Source: CAMYMQ01 sp963730305
Lineage (GTDB): Bacteria > Pseudomonadota > Alphaproteobacteria > Bin65
Direction of reading: 5' to 3'
Assembly: GCA_963730305.1 (NCBI GenBank)
Contig: CAVSRB010000007.1
Location: 124,001-188,000 of the forward strand
DNA: 64,000 bases
Shown here: positions 46,387-57,118 of the stretch, piece by piece
How positions within the stretch are numbered: the stretch's first letter is position 1
Layout of the letters: each line of letters starts with the position of its first letter
Made by a program: the position numbers and the translations under genes
Notes under the pieces: generated by a model
Seen by the model: only the letters and a program-made list of their open reading frames with translations
Told to the model about the DNA's origin: nothing
Databases searched by the model: none

Positions 46387-48939
46387 ATGGTTCGGAAGCT
46401 TTGCCACAATCGATGGCTCGCCGCCACCACCGTGGTGGCAGTCGCGCTGGTTCCTGTCGCCGCGCCCCTGGCGCGGGATCACGGCCCGCCGCCCGTCCAC
46501 GCCGAGGCACGCCCCGACTACGCCATCGCCAAGAAGCGGCTCGACACGCTGTTCGACGGACTGCCCAAGCTGCGCATGAGCTTCGACACGCGCGATATCG
46601 ACGTCGGGGCGCGGGCCCGCGCCCTGGGGCCGGACGTCGACGCCAGCTTCGCCTTCGTCCGCGACCGGATCGCCTACCAGCGCTACCGCGGAACGTTGCG
46701 CTTCGCCCTCGGGACACTGATGTCGCGGGCCGGCAATTCGTGCGACCAAGCGGCGCTCCTTGGCGCGCTCCTGCGCCGCCACCATCGCCGCGTGCGCTAC
46801 GCGGTCGGCGTCCTGGACACGGCAACGGCGCGCCGCCTCGTCGGGATGACGGATCAGCCCCGGGTGGCGGCCAGCCGGGACAAGCTGTACCAGCGCCCGT
46901 CGCGCGAACGGATCGCGGCGCTGGCCGGCCTCGGCTTCTCCAAGGACAGGATCGCCGCGATCGCCGCGCGCGACCGGAAGGCCGCCGCCGCGGTATTCCG
47001 CTATATCGGCGGCGCCAAAGCGTTTCACGCTGCCCGGATCGAGGATCACCTGAAATCCGCCGGCATGTCGCCCAAGGCCGTCGGGTTCGACGCGAGCCCG
47101 ATCGTGGCGGCGGCCCGCCGGCATTGCTGGGTGCAGGTCGAGCGGGAAGGCAAGTGGGTCGACCTCGACCCGTCGTTCCGGAACGCCAAGCCCGGCCAGC
47201 ACTTTACCGACGCGAAATCGACCGCCGACGCGCTGCCGGCGTCCCTGGCCTACCGCCTCACCTTCACCCTGCGCATCGAACAACGCACCGGCAAGAAGGT
47301 GAAGACGCACGTGGTGCTGCGCCGAACGGCGCTGTTGCGCGGCGGTATCACGTCGATCTCATTGCGCTTCGTTCCGGAGAAAGCGAAGCGCGGCGGGCCG
47401 CTCGACAGGACGAAGATCGGCGGTCTGCTCAAATTCAAGGTCGCGTGGCCGGTGCTGGTCGTCGACGGCAAGCCACAGGCGGGCGCGCCGTTCGACCTGA
47501 AGGGCAACAAGCTGAGCCGCGACATCCGCAAGCGCACCATGGGCGGCATCGCCAAGGCGCTGGGCAGCATCGGCTTCGGCAAGAAGCCGGCCAAGTCCGC
47601 GCTCGGCCGTGTGGTCCTGGAGATGCGCCTTGCCGGCCCCGGCGGCGAGCGCTGGCGGGTCGAGCGCGTGATCGCCGCCCGGCGGGGCGCCAAGACGAAG
47701 CGCGCTGCGCTCAACCTGCGCCTGCAGCTTCTCGGCGGCTATCACGTGATGGCCACGGGCAGTCGCGTGCGGAGCGCTCTGGTGCGCCGCGCGATGCTCG
47801 CCCGCGCCGTTGCGCGGCGGAAGGTCTACGAAACCGCGCTCGACCTCGCCTATGGCCGGATCAAGGTCACCGACGTGCTCGGCCGGGCCAAGGCCAAGCC
47901 GGAACGCCGCTCGGTCATGCTGCTTCGCTACTTCGCGACGCGCAGCGCCCTGATGGATGCGGCGCTCAAGTTCGGCTTCCCGAACCTGGTCGCCTACCCC
48001 GCAGAGCCCCAGGTGGCGGCGATCCGGTCCGGGATCAGGATGGCGGTCTCGCGGAACAAGACGTCGACCGTCCAAGTCCACGGAGTTGACGTGATAGCAA
48101 ACCGCATCCGGATCCTGGCGCGCCCCGGCGCAACGGCAAACGACGCGTGGCGGGCGGCCACCTTCGCGATCGAACAGGGGGTGCTCGATACGCTCACCGA
48201 ATACGTCCTGCTCGCCGACCCGAACGCGATCAACGCCGTGCCCGTGCTCAAGGCGGCCACCGACAAGAAGATCGGATTGGCCGTGCTGAAGCCTTCCGCG
48301 TCGGCGCGGCAGCTCGACCCGTTCCCCGCCACGGTCCGCCCGTATCTACGCCGGGAACTGAAGGGCGGCTATTGGGTGATCGCGCCGAAGGGCGCGGTGC
48401 CGCTTGGCCGCCGCAAGGTGTTCGCCTGGTGGCGCATCGACCCCAAGACGGGCGAGACGCTCGGCATCGGCCCTACCGGCGAAGGCCAAGGCTATTCGGA
48501 ACGCGCCGGCACACAAAGGATCGCGATCAGCACGACGACGCCGGCGGCGGACTTCAGGACGGAGATGTGCGTCGGGTATGTCACGGTCGCAACGTTGGTG
48601 TTCGCCGATATCGAGCACAAACCCTACAAGACCTACGCCAAGGCGGCCGCCGCGACGGCACTGTGCATGGCCGGCGCAGGCGCCTGGCGGCAATATTCAA
48701 TGGGCGCACCCCTGCATTCCGTCGCCCTTGGCGCAATCAACGGGATCGGCAATGCGGCGGAGATAGCCATTGGCGGCGCGGCGATCGCGGGAACGTTCGT
48801 CGCGATCGACACCGGCCTCAAGGGATTCATCGCCGGCGCCACGGACTACCTTCACGGCGGCCATGCCCACCCTGCGAACGATCCGTACGGGTGGTGCAAC
48901 GACTTGCAGGATCCCGGCTGCGGACCGAAGGCGAAATGA
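46387..48939 (+). CDS. Large secreted transglutaminase-like protein
   Basis: 850 residues. An N-terminal hydrophobic segment (about 8-28) is a signal or anchor. A transglutaminase-like core lies at about 75-265: Cys119 in RAGNSCDQAALLGALLRR, His246 in RHCWVQVEREGK and Asp261 in WVDLDPSF give the papain-like triad. The following ~500 residues match no family I know; a hydrophobic stretch near the C terminus (about 720-820, AAAATALCMAGAGA, GAINGIGNAAEIAIGGAAIA) may be membrane-associated. The C terminus is Cys-rich (WCNDLQDPGC). Such domains act as peptidases or amide cross-linkers. It follows the VWA gene by 70 bp. Confidence 0.75.
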   Translation: MVRKLCHNRWLAATTVVAVALVPVAAPLARDHGPPPVHAEARPDYAIAKKRLDTLFDGLPKLRMSFDTRDIDVGARARALGPDVDASFAFVRDRIAYQRYRGTLRFALGTLMSRAGNSCDQAALLGALLRRHHRRVRYAVGVLDTATARRLVGMTDQPRVAASRDKLYQRPSRERIAALAGLGFSKDRIAAIAARDRKAAAAVFRYIGGAKAFHAARIEDHLKSAGMSPKAVGFDASPIVAAARRHCWVQVEREGKWVDLDPSFRNAKPGQHFTDAKSTADALPASLAYRLTFTLRIEQRTGKKVKTHVVLRRTALLRGGITSISLRFVPEKAKRGGPLDRTKIGGLLKFKVAWPVLVVDGKPQAGAPFDLKGNKLSRDIRKRTMGGIAKALGSIGFGKKPAKSALGRVVLEMRLAGPGGERWRVERVIAARRGAKTKRAALNLRLQLLGGYHVMATGSRVRSALVRRAMLARAVARRKVYETALDLAYGRIKVTDVLGRAKAKPERRSVMLLRYFATRSALMDAALKFGFPNLVAYPAEPQVAAIRSGIRMAVSRNKTSTVQVHGVDVIANRIRILARPGATANDAWRAATFAIEQGVLDTLTEYVLLADPNAINAVPVLKAATDKKIGLAVLKPSASARQLDPFPATVRPYLRRELKGGYWVIAPKGAVPLGRRKVFAWWRIDPKTGETLGIGPTGEGQGYSERAGTQRIAISTTTPAADFRTEMCVGYVTVATLVFADIEHKPYKTYAKAAAATALCMAGAGAWRQYSMGAPLHSVALGAINGIGNAAEIAIGGAAIAGTFVAIDTGLKGFIAGATDYLHGGHAHPANDPYGWCNDLQDPGCGPKAK

Positions 48940-48966
48940 TCCCGGCCGGTTTGGCCGGGCCGCCGA

Positions 48967-49452
48967 CTACTTGACCCTGGCCAGCACCCCGTGACGGAAC
49001 ACCCAGGTGATGATCTTCGGCTTGGTCAGCGACTTGGCGAAATTCCGGAACCGGAAGGTGATCCTGTCCTCGCCGGGCTCGACCCAGCCCGGCAGGCATC
49101 CGCCGAACGGCTTGGTCCGCACCAGCCTGCCCTTGAGGACCGTCAACACCTGGAAGTAGCCGTTGCAGTGCGGGTTGCCGGGCCAGATGTGCAGCACCAC
49201 AAAGTCGCCGTCGTCGGTGAACCAGATCATGTACAGGCGCACCGCTTCATGATCGTAGCCGCCGAGGCGCTTGCCGGCGAAGACGACGGCCGCCTTCGGG
49301 CCGGCGTTCGCGAAACCCTGCTTGATGGTAAGCACCTTGCCGCCGAGCAGGATCCTGTGCGTGTTGGATGTGGCGCTGAGCGCTGACGCCGGCTGCCAAC
49401 AGACACCGGCCGCGACGACGAGCGCGCCGAGGGTACCTAGAAGGCCTTTCAT
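48967..49452 (-). CDS. Small secreted hypothetical protein
   Basis: 161 residues with a signal peptide (1-24). The mature domain has three Cys and blocks such as GGKVLTIKQGFANAGPKAAV and LHIWPGNPHCNGYFQVLTV, likely a beta-sandwich. No family recognised. It is convergent with the transglutaminase gene (27 bp apart) and divergent from the patatin gene, sharing a 214-bp control region with it. Confidence 0.7.
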   Translation of the reverse strand: MKGLLGTLGALVVAAGVCWQPASALSATSNTHRILLGGKVLTIKQGFANAGPKAAVVFAGKRLGGYDHEAVRLYMIWFTDDGDFVVLHIWPGNPHCNGYFQVLTVLKGRLVRTKPFGGCLPGWVEPGEDRITFRFRNFAKSLTKPKIITWVFRHGVLARVK

Positions 49453-49666
49453 GATCGTCCCCTCCTCACATGTCGTTCCACGCCCCGGATCTCAATTAGC
49501 ACCATACACCCGGAAATTGAAGTTTTCGGAACCCGCCACGCGGCCGGCTTGCGTTCCGGCACCTGCGATATCGGCTTCCGATCGGCGATGTCCTGACGCA
49601 CAATGGCCGGGTCGCAACACCATGCGGTCGAGGGGCGCTGATGCGGGGGCGACCGGGGACAGCGCG

Positions 49667-51152
49667 ATGGGCGACCGCCGCACGAGGGGAAGATATCGGA
49701 TCGCCGTGATCGCCGGTACGGCGCTGGCGCTGTCAGCGTGCCAGTCGCTGCCCAAGATCCCGGACCGCCCGGCCACGGCGACCGCGCCGCCTCTCCAATA
49801 CCGCTTCGCCGACCTCGCCAAGGGGCCCGGCAACACCGACGGGCTGCTGGTGCTACTCGCCTTCTCGGGCGGCGGCGCGCGGGCCTCGGCGATGGCCTAC
49901 GGCGTACTCGAGGTGCTCAACGCCACCCGCATCGGCCGTGGCGCCCGCCGCCGCTCGCTCCTGTCCGAGGTCGACGTGATCTCGGGCACCTCCGGCGGCA
50001 GCTTCACGGCGGCCTTCTACGGCCTCTTCCGCCAGCGCATGTTCGAGAAGGGGCCCGACGGACTGACCCTGTTCGAACGGCGCTATCTCAAGCGGCCGGT
50101 GACGAAATCGCTGAAGTCCTCGGTCCTCGGCAACCTGATCCGGATCAACACCGCCGCCGTCAACCGCAGCGACGTCGCCGCCGAGCTCTACGAGAAGACC
50201 ATCTTCGGCAAGCGGACCTTCGGCGACCTGCTGCGCGCCGGCCGGCCCCTGATCGCGATCAACGCCGACGACACCACCAAGCTGAGCCGCTTCGTCTTCA
50301 CGCAAGCGCAGTTCGACCTGATCTGCGGCAACCTGTCGACCTACCCCGTCGCCCGCGCGGTGACGGCCTCGTCCGCCGTCCACGGCGTGTTCGCGCCGAT
50401 CAAGCTGCGCAACTTCTCGCCCAACAACCGCAACTGCCCGCCCGAGCCGGCCTGGGTCGCCGCCGCGCTCAAGGGCGAGCCCACGACGAGTACGGTCATC
50501 GAGACCCCGCGCGACCGCCGCCGCCTGGCCCGGCTGGCGCGCTGGTACCGCACGGGCGAGCCCTACGGCCGCACCGCGGTCCGGGGATCGCCCTACTACG
50601 TCCATCTCGCCGACGGCGGCGTGGAGAACAACGTCGCCCTGTGGCCGATCCTGCGCGGGCTGGATTCGCCGATCTCGGACTGGGGCCTCCGCAAGCTGCT
50701 CGCCAGCGGGCGGGTGCGCCGGGTGCTGCTGATCGTGGTCAACGCCATGCCGCGGGCCGACAACGAGAACGACCGGAAGCCCGCAGGCCCGACCGTGGTC
50801 CAAGATGCTGCTGTCCGCCGTCTACAGCGCCCAGACCGCCACCAGCCTCGACGCGATCCGGATGTCCGGCGCGCTGTTCGGGCAGATGCGGCGTCGATAT
50901 CCGCGGGTCGCCTTCGACGGCCCGGTCGTGATCGAGTTCGAGGCGATCAGGAACGCCGCCCGGCGCCACTGCTTCCGCAACATCAAGACGGCGCTCGACC
51001 TGCCGATCCCGGAGATCGACGCCCTGCGCCGCCTCGCCGCCACGCAGCTCGAGCGCGATCCCCAGTACCGGACCTTCCTGAAGGCGACCAACGGCCGCCG
51101 GACCGCGAAGATCGACTTCGGCGCGGCCGACAAGTTCTGCCCGAACGGGTGA
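49667..51152 (+). pseudogene. Patatin-like phospholipase lipoprotein, frameshifted near the C terminus
   Basis: The N terminus carries a lipobox (GTALALSACQS), so the mature protein should be lipid-anchored. The patatin core is intact: oxyanion loop SGGGARAS (about 68-75), nucleophile Ser109 in GTSGGS and catalytic Asp316 in ADGGVENN. The frame breaks near 50801, where GTGGTCCAAGATG would read on (VVKMLLSAVYSAQTATSLDA) if one C were removed. The tail continues to the stop at 51150. The span is one base over a codon multiple. Catalytic residues precede the break, so even a truncated product would keep the active site. An in-frame ATG at 49622 is an alternative start. Confidence 0.82.
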
Positions 51153-51182
51153 CGCCGAACGCTTGACGCGGGCGCGGCGCGC

Positions 51183-52355
51183 CTAGTCCTTGCGCAGCAG
51201 GAACTCCCGGCCGACCTTGACGCTCGGCTTGCCGTCGTAGGCGATGATGTCGGCGGTGGCGTAGGTCTCGTGCCAGTTGTCGGGCAGGAACGAGCCGGTG
51301 CCGATGGCGTCGATCGGGGTGTTCGCGATCGCCATCACCCGGCACTTGGCCGGGGTGAAGCCGGACGAGGCGATGATCTTGGTCTTGTCGAAGCCGGCGT
51401 CGTTCAGCTTCTCGCGCAGGTGCCAGATCGCCGCGGCCGAGACACCGGCCCCGACCAGGTAGCGCAGCTCGGTCTCGGTGCGGTAGCCGCGGATCGATTC
51501 GGGCGCGTTGCGGTCGAGCACGCGGTAGGCGGCCGGCGGGTCCAGGCCCTCGACGTAGCGGCTGCCGGGGGTGTCGACCCGGATGCCGATGCGGCCTTCG
51601 CGCGCCAGCTCGGGGAAGGCGCGGCAGACCTCCAGCGAATCGCTGACCTCGCGGCCGAAATAGTCGACCAGCACGGTCAGCTCCTCGTCGGGATAGGCCT
51701 CGTGGAACATCTCGGCGGCGCGCAGGGTCGACCCGGCGTAGCCGACGATGGCGTGGGGCATGGTGCCCAGCCCGGCGTCGCGGCCGAAGAAATGGGCGGT
51801 GGCGTCGGTGGCGTTGCCGACGAAGCCGACCGCGCCGACCTTGCGCCGGGCGCGCTCCGAGCCGACCGAGGCGGCGTAGGCCATCAGCTCGGCCATGCCG
51901 ATGCTGGCGCAGTGGCGGGCGTCGAAGGCGAGGAACGCCACCTTGGGCAGCTCGACGCACATGGTGAAGGCGTTGTAGGCGGCGACGCAGGCCGCGCCCA
52001 GCTTCTGCAGGAAGATGGTCTCGAGGTCGACGAGCTGGGCCAGCGAGCCCGACAGGTACAATAGCGGCTCGCCCGCGCCGACCCAGCGGCCCTCCTCGTA
52101 GTTCATCTCGATCTCGAAGCTGGTGCCGCGCTGCTCGGCGATGCCGGTCAGCCACTCGACCATCAGCCGCGGCGCCGCCACCACCGGGCGGCGCAGGAAG
52201 ACCGCGTAGGTCACCTGCTTGTCGCCGAAGCGCTCGACGATGCCCTTGGAGCGGTTGAAATACTGATCGGTCCACGCCGCGACCGCGTCGGACGCCGGCA
52301 GGCTGTTGACCGATCGCTTCACGGATTCCCGTGGCGGCTTCTTCTGCTCGTTCAT
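51183..52355 (-). CDS. pncB: Nicotinate phosphoribosyltransferase
   Basis: 390 residues. TDQYFNRSKGI near the N terminus (substrate loop with the regulatory His replaced), the PRPP/phosphate loop VDTPGSRYVEGLD and IIASSGFTPAKC plus GTGSF at the end are those of the NAPRTase family. It makes nicotinate mononucleotide from nicotinate and PRPP, salvaging NAD. FNRSKG at the position where a TxHxTxxG-type region is usual suggests a subfamily form. It is downstream of DAHP synthase on the same strand, 57 bp apart. Confidence 0.9.
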   Translation of the reverse strand: MNEQKKPPRESVKRSVNSLPASDAVAAWTDQYFNRSKGIVERFGDKQVTYAVFLRRPVVAAPRLMVEWLTGIAEQRGTSFEIEMNYEEGRWVGAGEPLLYLSGSLAQLVDLETIFLQKLGAACVAAYNAFTMCVELPKVAFLAFDARHCASIGMAELMAYAASVGSERARRKVGAVGFVGNATDATAHFFGRDAGLGTMPHAIVGYAGSTLRAAEMFHEAYPDEELTVLVDYFGREVSDSLEVCRAFPELAREGRIGIRVDTPGSRYVEGLDPPAAYRVLDRNAPESIRGYRTETELRYLVGAGVSAAAIWHLREKLNDAGFDKTKIIASSGFTPAKCRVMAIANTPIDAIGTGSFLPDNWHETYATADIIAYDGKPSVKVGREFLLRKD

Positions 52356-52412
52356 GATGCGCCCGCTATGCCTTCCCCTCCCGATGGCGGCGCGATGGCG
52401 TCGCGCCGGCCG

Positions 52413-53805
52413 TTATGACGCCGCCGCCAGCGCGGCCGCCTTGCCGTTGGTCCGCTCTTCCTTGAGCGCGCCGGCGATCAGGAAAGCAAGCTCCAGCGCC
52501 TGGCTGGCGTTGAGCCGCGGGTCGCAATGGGTGTGGTAGCGGTCGGCCAGCGCCTCCTCGGTGATCGCCTGGGCGCCGCCGATGCATTCGGTGACGTCCT
52601 GGCCGGTCATCTCGAAATGGACGCCGCCGGCATAGGTGCCGAGCTCGCGATGGACCGCGAAGAAGCCCTCGACCTCGCGCAGCACGCTGTCGACCGCGCG
52701 GGTCTTGTAGCCCGAGCTCGCCTTGATCGTGTTGCCGTGCATCGGGTCGCACGACCACACCACGGTGCGGCCCCGCGCTTCTTGACCGCCTCGACCAGCG
52801 GCGGCAGGAACTCGCCGACCTTGTCCGCGCCCATGCGCGCGATCAGCGTCAGCCGGCCGGGCGTGTCCTTGGGGTTGAGCGTGTCGATCAGGCGCAGCAG
52901 GTCGTCGATCGGCGTGGTCGGGCCGACACTTGCAGCCGAGCGGGTTGCCGACGCCGCGCAGGAAGTCGACATGGGCGCCGTCGGGCTGGCGGGTGCGGTC
53001 GCCGATCCACAGCATGTGCGCCGAGCAGTCGTACCACTCGCCGGTCAGGCTGTCCTGGCGGGTCATCGCCTGCTCGTAGGGCAGCAGCAGCGCCTCGTGG
53101 GAGGTGAAGAAGCTCGCCTCCTTGACCTGCGGGCACGGCGTCGGCGGTCAGCCCGCAGGCCTCCATGAAGGCCAGCGCGTGGGCGATCTGGTCGGCCAGC
53201 TCGCCATAGCGCTTGCCGGCCGGGCTGTCGGCGACGAAGTCCTGGGTCCAGCGGTGGACCTTGTGCAGGTCGGCGAAACCGCCGAGCGCGAAGGCGCGCA
53301 GCAGGTTGAGCGTCGAGGCCGCCTGGAAGTAGGCCTTGACCATGCGCTCGGGGTCCGGCACCCGCGCCGCCGCGTCGAAGTCCATGCCGTTGATGATGTC
53401 GCCGCGGTAGGACGGCAGCTCGACGCCGTCGATCGTCTCGGTGTCGGCCGAGCGCGGCTTGGCGAACTGGCCGGCGAGCCGGCCGACCTTCACCACCGGC
53501 AGACCCGCGCCGTACATCAGCACGACGGTCATCTGCAGCAGCACCTTCAGGGTGTCGCGGATGTTGTTCGGGCTGAATTCGGCGAAGCTTTCCGCACAGT
53601 CGCCGCCCTGGAGCAGAAAAGCCTTGCCATCCGCCGCACGGGCGAGCTGCGCGGTGAGGTCGCGCGCCTCGCCGGCAAAGACCAGCGGCGGATAGCCGGC
53701 GAGCCGCGCCTCGGCGTCGGCGAGGGTGTCGGCATCCGGATATGTCGGCATCTGGAGCGCCGGCTTGTCGCGCCAGCTCGACGGGCTCCACGCTTGCGGT
53801 GCCAT
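52413..53805 (-). pseudogene. aroG: Class II DAHP synthase (3-deoxy-7-phosphoheptulonate synthase), three frameshifts
   Basis: All blocks of a roughly 463-residue class II enzyme are present but over three frames. MAPQAWSPSSWRDKPALQMP to GLTADAVP comes first. TRQDSLTGEWYDCSAHMLWI to GNPLGCK follows. VGPTTPIDDLLRLIDTLNPK to LPPLVEAVKKRG is next, then RTVVWSCDPMHGNTIKASSG to the end. Breaks: near 53131 (one extra C), near 52927 (one extra T) and near 52775 (net two extra G or one missing). GGDCAESF and the KxR and CDPMHGN substrate/metal motifs are intact in sequence. This is the first shikimate-pathway step and normally essential in a prototroph, so sequencing error is likely unless another copy exists. 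Confidence 0.88.
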
Positions 53806-53926
53806 CGTTAGGTCCTTTCCGGTGCTGCGGTGCGCGAGCCTGGCCCGCACGCTTTCGATATACAACAAAGCGGCTTGCGGGCAACAGGCGCGCCTGCCCC
53901 CTCTGCGCCCGGCCGAAACGGCGCGA

Positions 53927-54685
53927 TCAGCCGGCGGTCGGCAGGAAGATGAAGTTGAAGACGTAATCGGCGCGCGTCGCCGGGGCGCGGTGGCGGCGTT
54001 CCGCGTCGAAGGCTTCGAGCGCGACCAGGCCGGTGCGCGTCGCCGCCAGGCCGCGATAGCCGTAGGCCTCGACGGTGCGGAACGCCTGCTCGATCGGCAT
54101 CTCCAGGTGGATCTCCTCGAGCTCCAGCAGCAGCACCGGCCGGCACCGCGCCAGGGTCTCGCGCGCGCCCTCCAGCACCTTCAGCTCCAGCCCCTCGACG
54201 TCGATCTTGATGAAGCCGACGTCGTCGAGGCCGTAGTCGTCGAGCCGCCGGGTCTCGACCGGCACCTCGGTGACCGCCGCGACGATCTTCTTGGCCGCCA
54301 GGGTGCCGCGCTGGTTGGAATGGCCGCGGGCGCCGCGCGGGATGCGCATCACCGCCTGGCCGGCCGCGTCGGACAGGCCCACCGCCTCGACCTGGACGTT
54401 GCGCGCCACGGTCCGGCGCAGCATGCCGACGATCTTGGGATTGCACTCGAAGGCGATCACCCGCGGGCACAGGCGGGCGAGGAAATAGCTGTAGTCGCCC
54501 TTGTTGGCGCCGACGTCGAGCGCCATGCGCTGCGGATCGACGAGGAAGGGCAGCATCGACAGCTCGCGCTCGCCGCGCCGGAGCGCCCGGCGGGCGTGGT
54601 GCCAGATGTAGAGCCGGCCGGGCACGAGCGTGTGCACCAGCCATTCCTCGAAGGTCCGGCGCAGGACGGGGGCGGAATCAGACAT
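53927..54685 (-). CDS. FkbM family methyltransferase
   Basis: 252 residues. The SAM-binding class I fold is shown by MALDVGANKGDYSYFLARL (motif I), VIAFECNPKIVGML (motif II) and DVGFIKIDVEGLELKVLEGA, the FkbM signature. FkbM enzymes O-methylate sugars or small molecules. No glycosyltransferase cluster surrounds it, so the substrate is unknown. It lies 121 bp upstream of DAHP synthase. Confidence 0.9.
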   Translation of the reverse strand: MSDSAPVLRRTFEEWLVHTLVPGRLYIWHHARRALRRGERELSMLPFLVDPQRMALDVGANKGDYSYFLARLCPRVIAFECNPKIVGMLRRTVARNVQVEAVGLSDAAGQAVMRIPRGARGHSNQRGTLAAKKIVAAVTEVPVETRRLDDYGLDDVGFIKIDVEGLELKVLEGARETLARCRPVLLLELEEIHLEMPIEQAFRTVEAYGYRGLAATRTGLVALEAFDAERRHRAPATRADYVFNFIFLPTAG

Positions 54686-54765
54686 GGGCGACGTTCATAC
54701 ACGCCGCACGGGCGCGCGCAAGCGGGCCATCGGCGTGCATCGCCGTGAGGCGGGCCGGAAGCCCC

Positions 54766-56163
<1,398 letters not shown>

Positions 56164-56331
56164 CCGTCGCTCCTCGGTCGATCCGAATTATGTAGGCGCG
56201 CTGCCCGCCCCGGGAATAGCGTCAAGCGGCCACCGGCCGCCACCATAACCCGACGCGGCCGTGACGGCTTGGCATCGGGCGCGTTCCCGGCCATACAAGG
56301 CCATCCCCCCAATCGAGAGCGAACGACGACG

Positions 56332-57111
56332 ATGGATCTAGGTATCGAGGGGCGCACCGCCCTTGTCTGCGGGTCGAGCCGAGGTCTCGGCCGCGCCTGC
56401 GCCGAAGCCCTCGCCCGCGAGGGCGTCAACGTGGTCCTGAACGGCCGGGACGCGGCGAGCCTGGAGGCCACGGTCGGCGAGGTCCGCGCGATCGCGGCGG
56501 GAACGGTCGCCGGGGTCGCCGCCGACCTCAGCACGGCGGATGGCCGGGCCGCGCTGCTCGACGCCTGCCCGGCGCCGGACATCCTGATCAACAACAACGG
56601 CGGCCCGCGGCCCGGATCGTTCGCCGACACCGACCACGAGAGCTGGCTGGAGACGCTCGAGGCCAACATGGTCGCGCCGCTGATGCTCACCCACGCGGTG
56701 ATCGAGGGCATGAAGGAGCGCCGCTTCGGGCGCATCGTCAACATCACCTCGGCGATGGTGACGACGCCGCGCCCGCACATGGTCATGTCCGCCGGCGCCC
56801 GCGCCGGCCTGACCGGGGCGATGAAGGGCATCGCGCTCGAGGTCGTGCGCTACAACGTCACCGTCAACAACATGCTGCCCGAACGGTTCGACACCGACCG
56901 CCAGCACCGCATGGCGCAGGCGGCGATGAAGCGCGAGGACATCAGCTACGAGGAGGCCCGCAAGCGGCAGGTCGCATCGATCGCGGCCAAGCGCCTCGGC
57001 GACCCGAAGGAGTTCGGCGCCACCTGCGCGTTCCTGTGCAGCGACTTCGCCGGCTTCATGTCGGGCCAGAACATCCACCTCGACGGCGGCTCCTACCCGG
57101 CGCTGATCTAA
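56332..57111 (+). CDS. SDR family oxidoreductase with an atypical active site
   Basis: 259 residues. The Rossmann cofactor site LVCGSSRGLGRACAEA and NNNGGPRPG are intact, and the catalytic Ser is in IVNITSAM. The usual YxxxK is missing: the equivalent segment reads HMVMSAGARAGLTGAMKG, as in the GARAGLTG subgroup of SDRs. Such proteins may be inactive as simple dehydrogenases or use other residues. The ATG at 56332 is family-typical (MDLGIEGRTALV). The C terminus LDGGSYPALI is normal. Confidence 0.88.
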   Translation: MDLGIEGRTALVCGSSRGLGRACAEALAREGVNVVLNGRDAASLEATVGEVRAIAAGTVAGVAADLSTADGRAALLDACPAPDILINNNGGPRPGSFADTDHESWLETLEANMVAPLMLTHAVIEGMKERRFGRIVNITSAMVTTPRPHMVMSAGARAGLTGAMKGIALEVVRYNVTVNNMLPERFDTDRQHRMAQAAMKREDISYEEARKRQVASIAAKRLGDPKEFGATCAFLCSDFAGFMSGQNIHLDGGSYPALI

Positions 57112-57118
57112 GGGCGGG

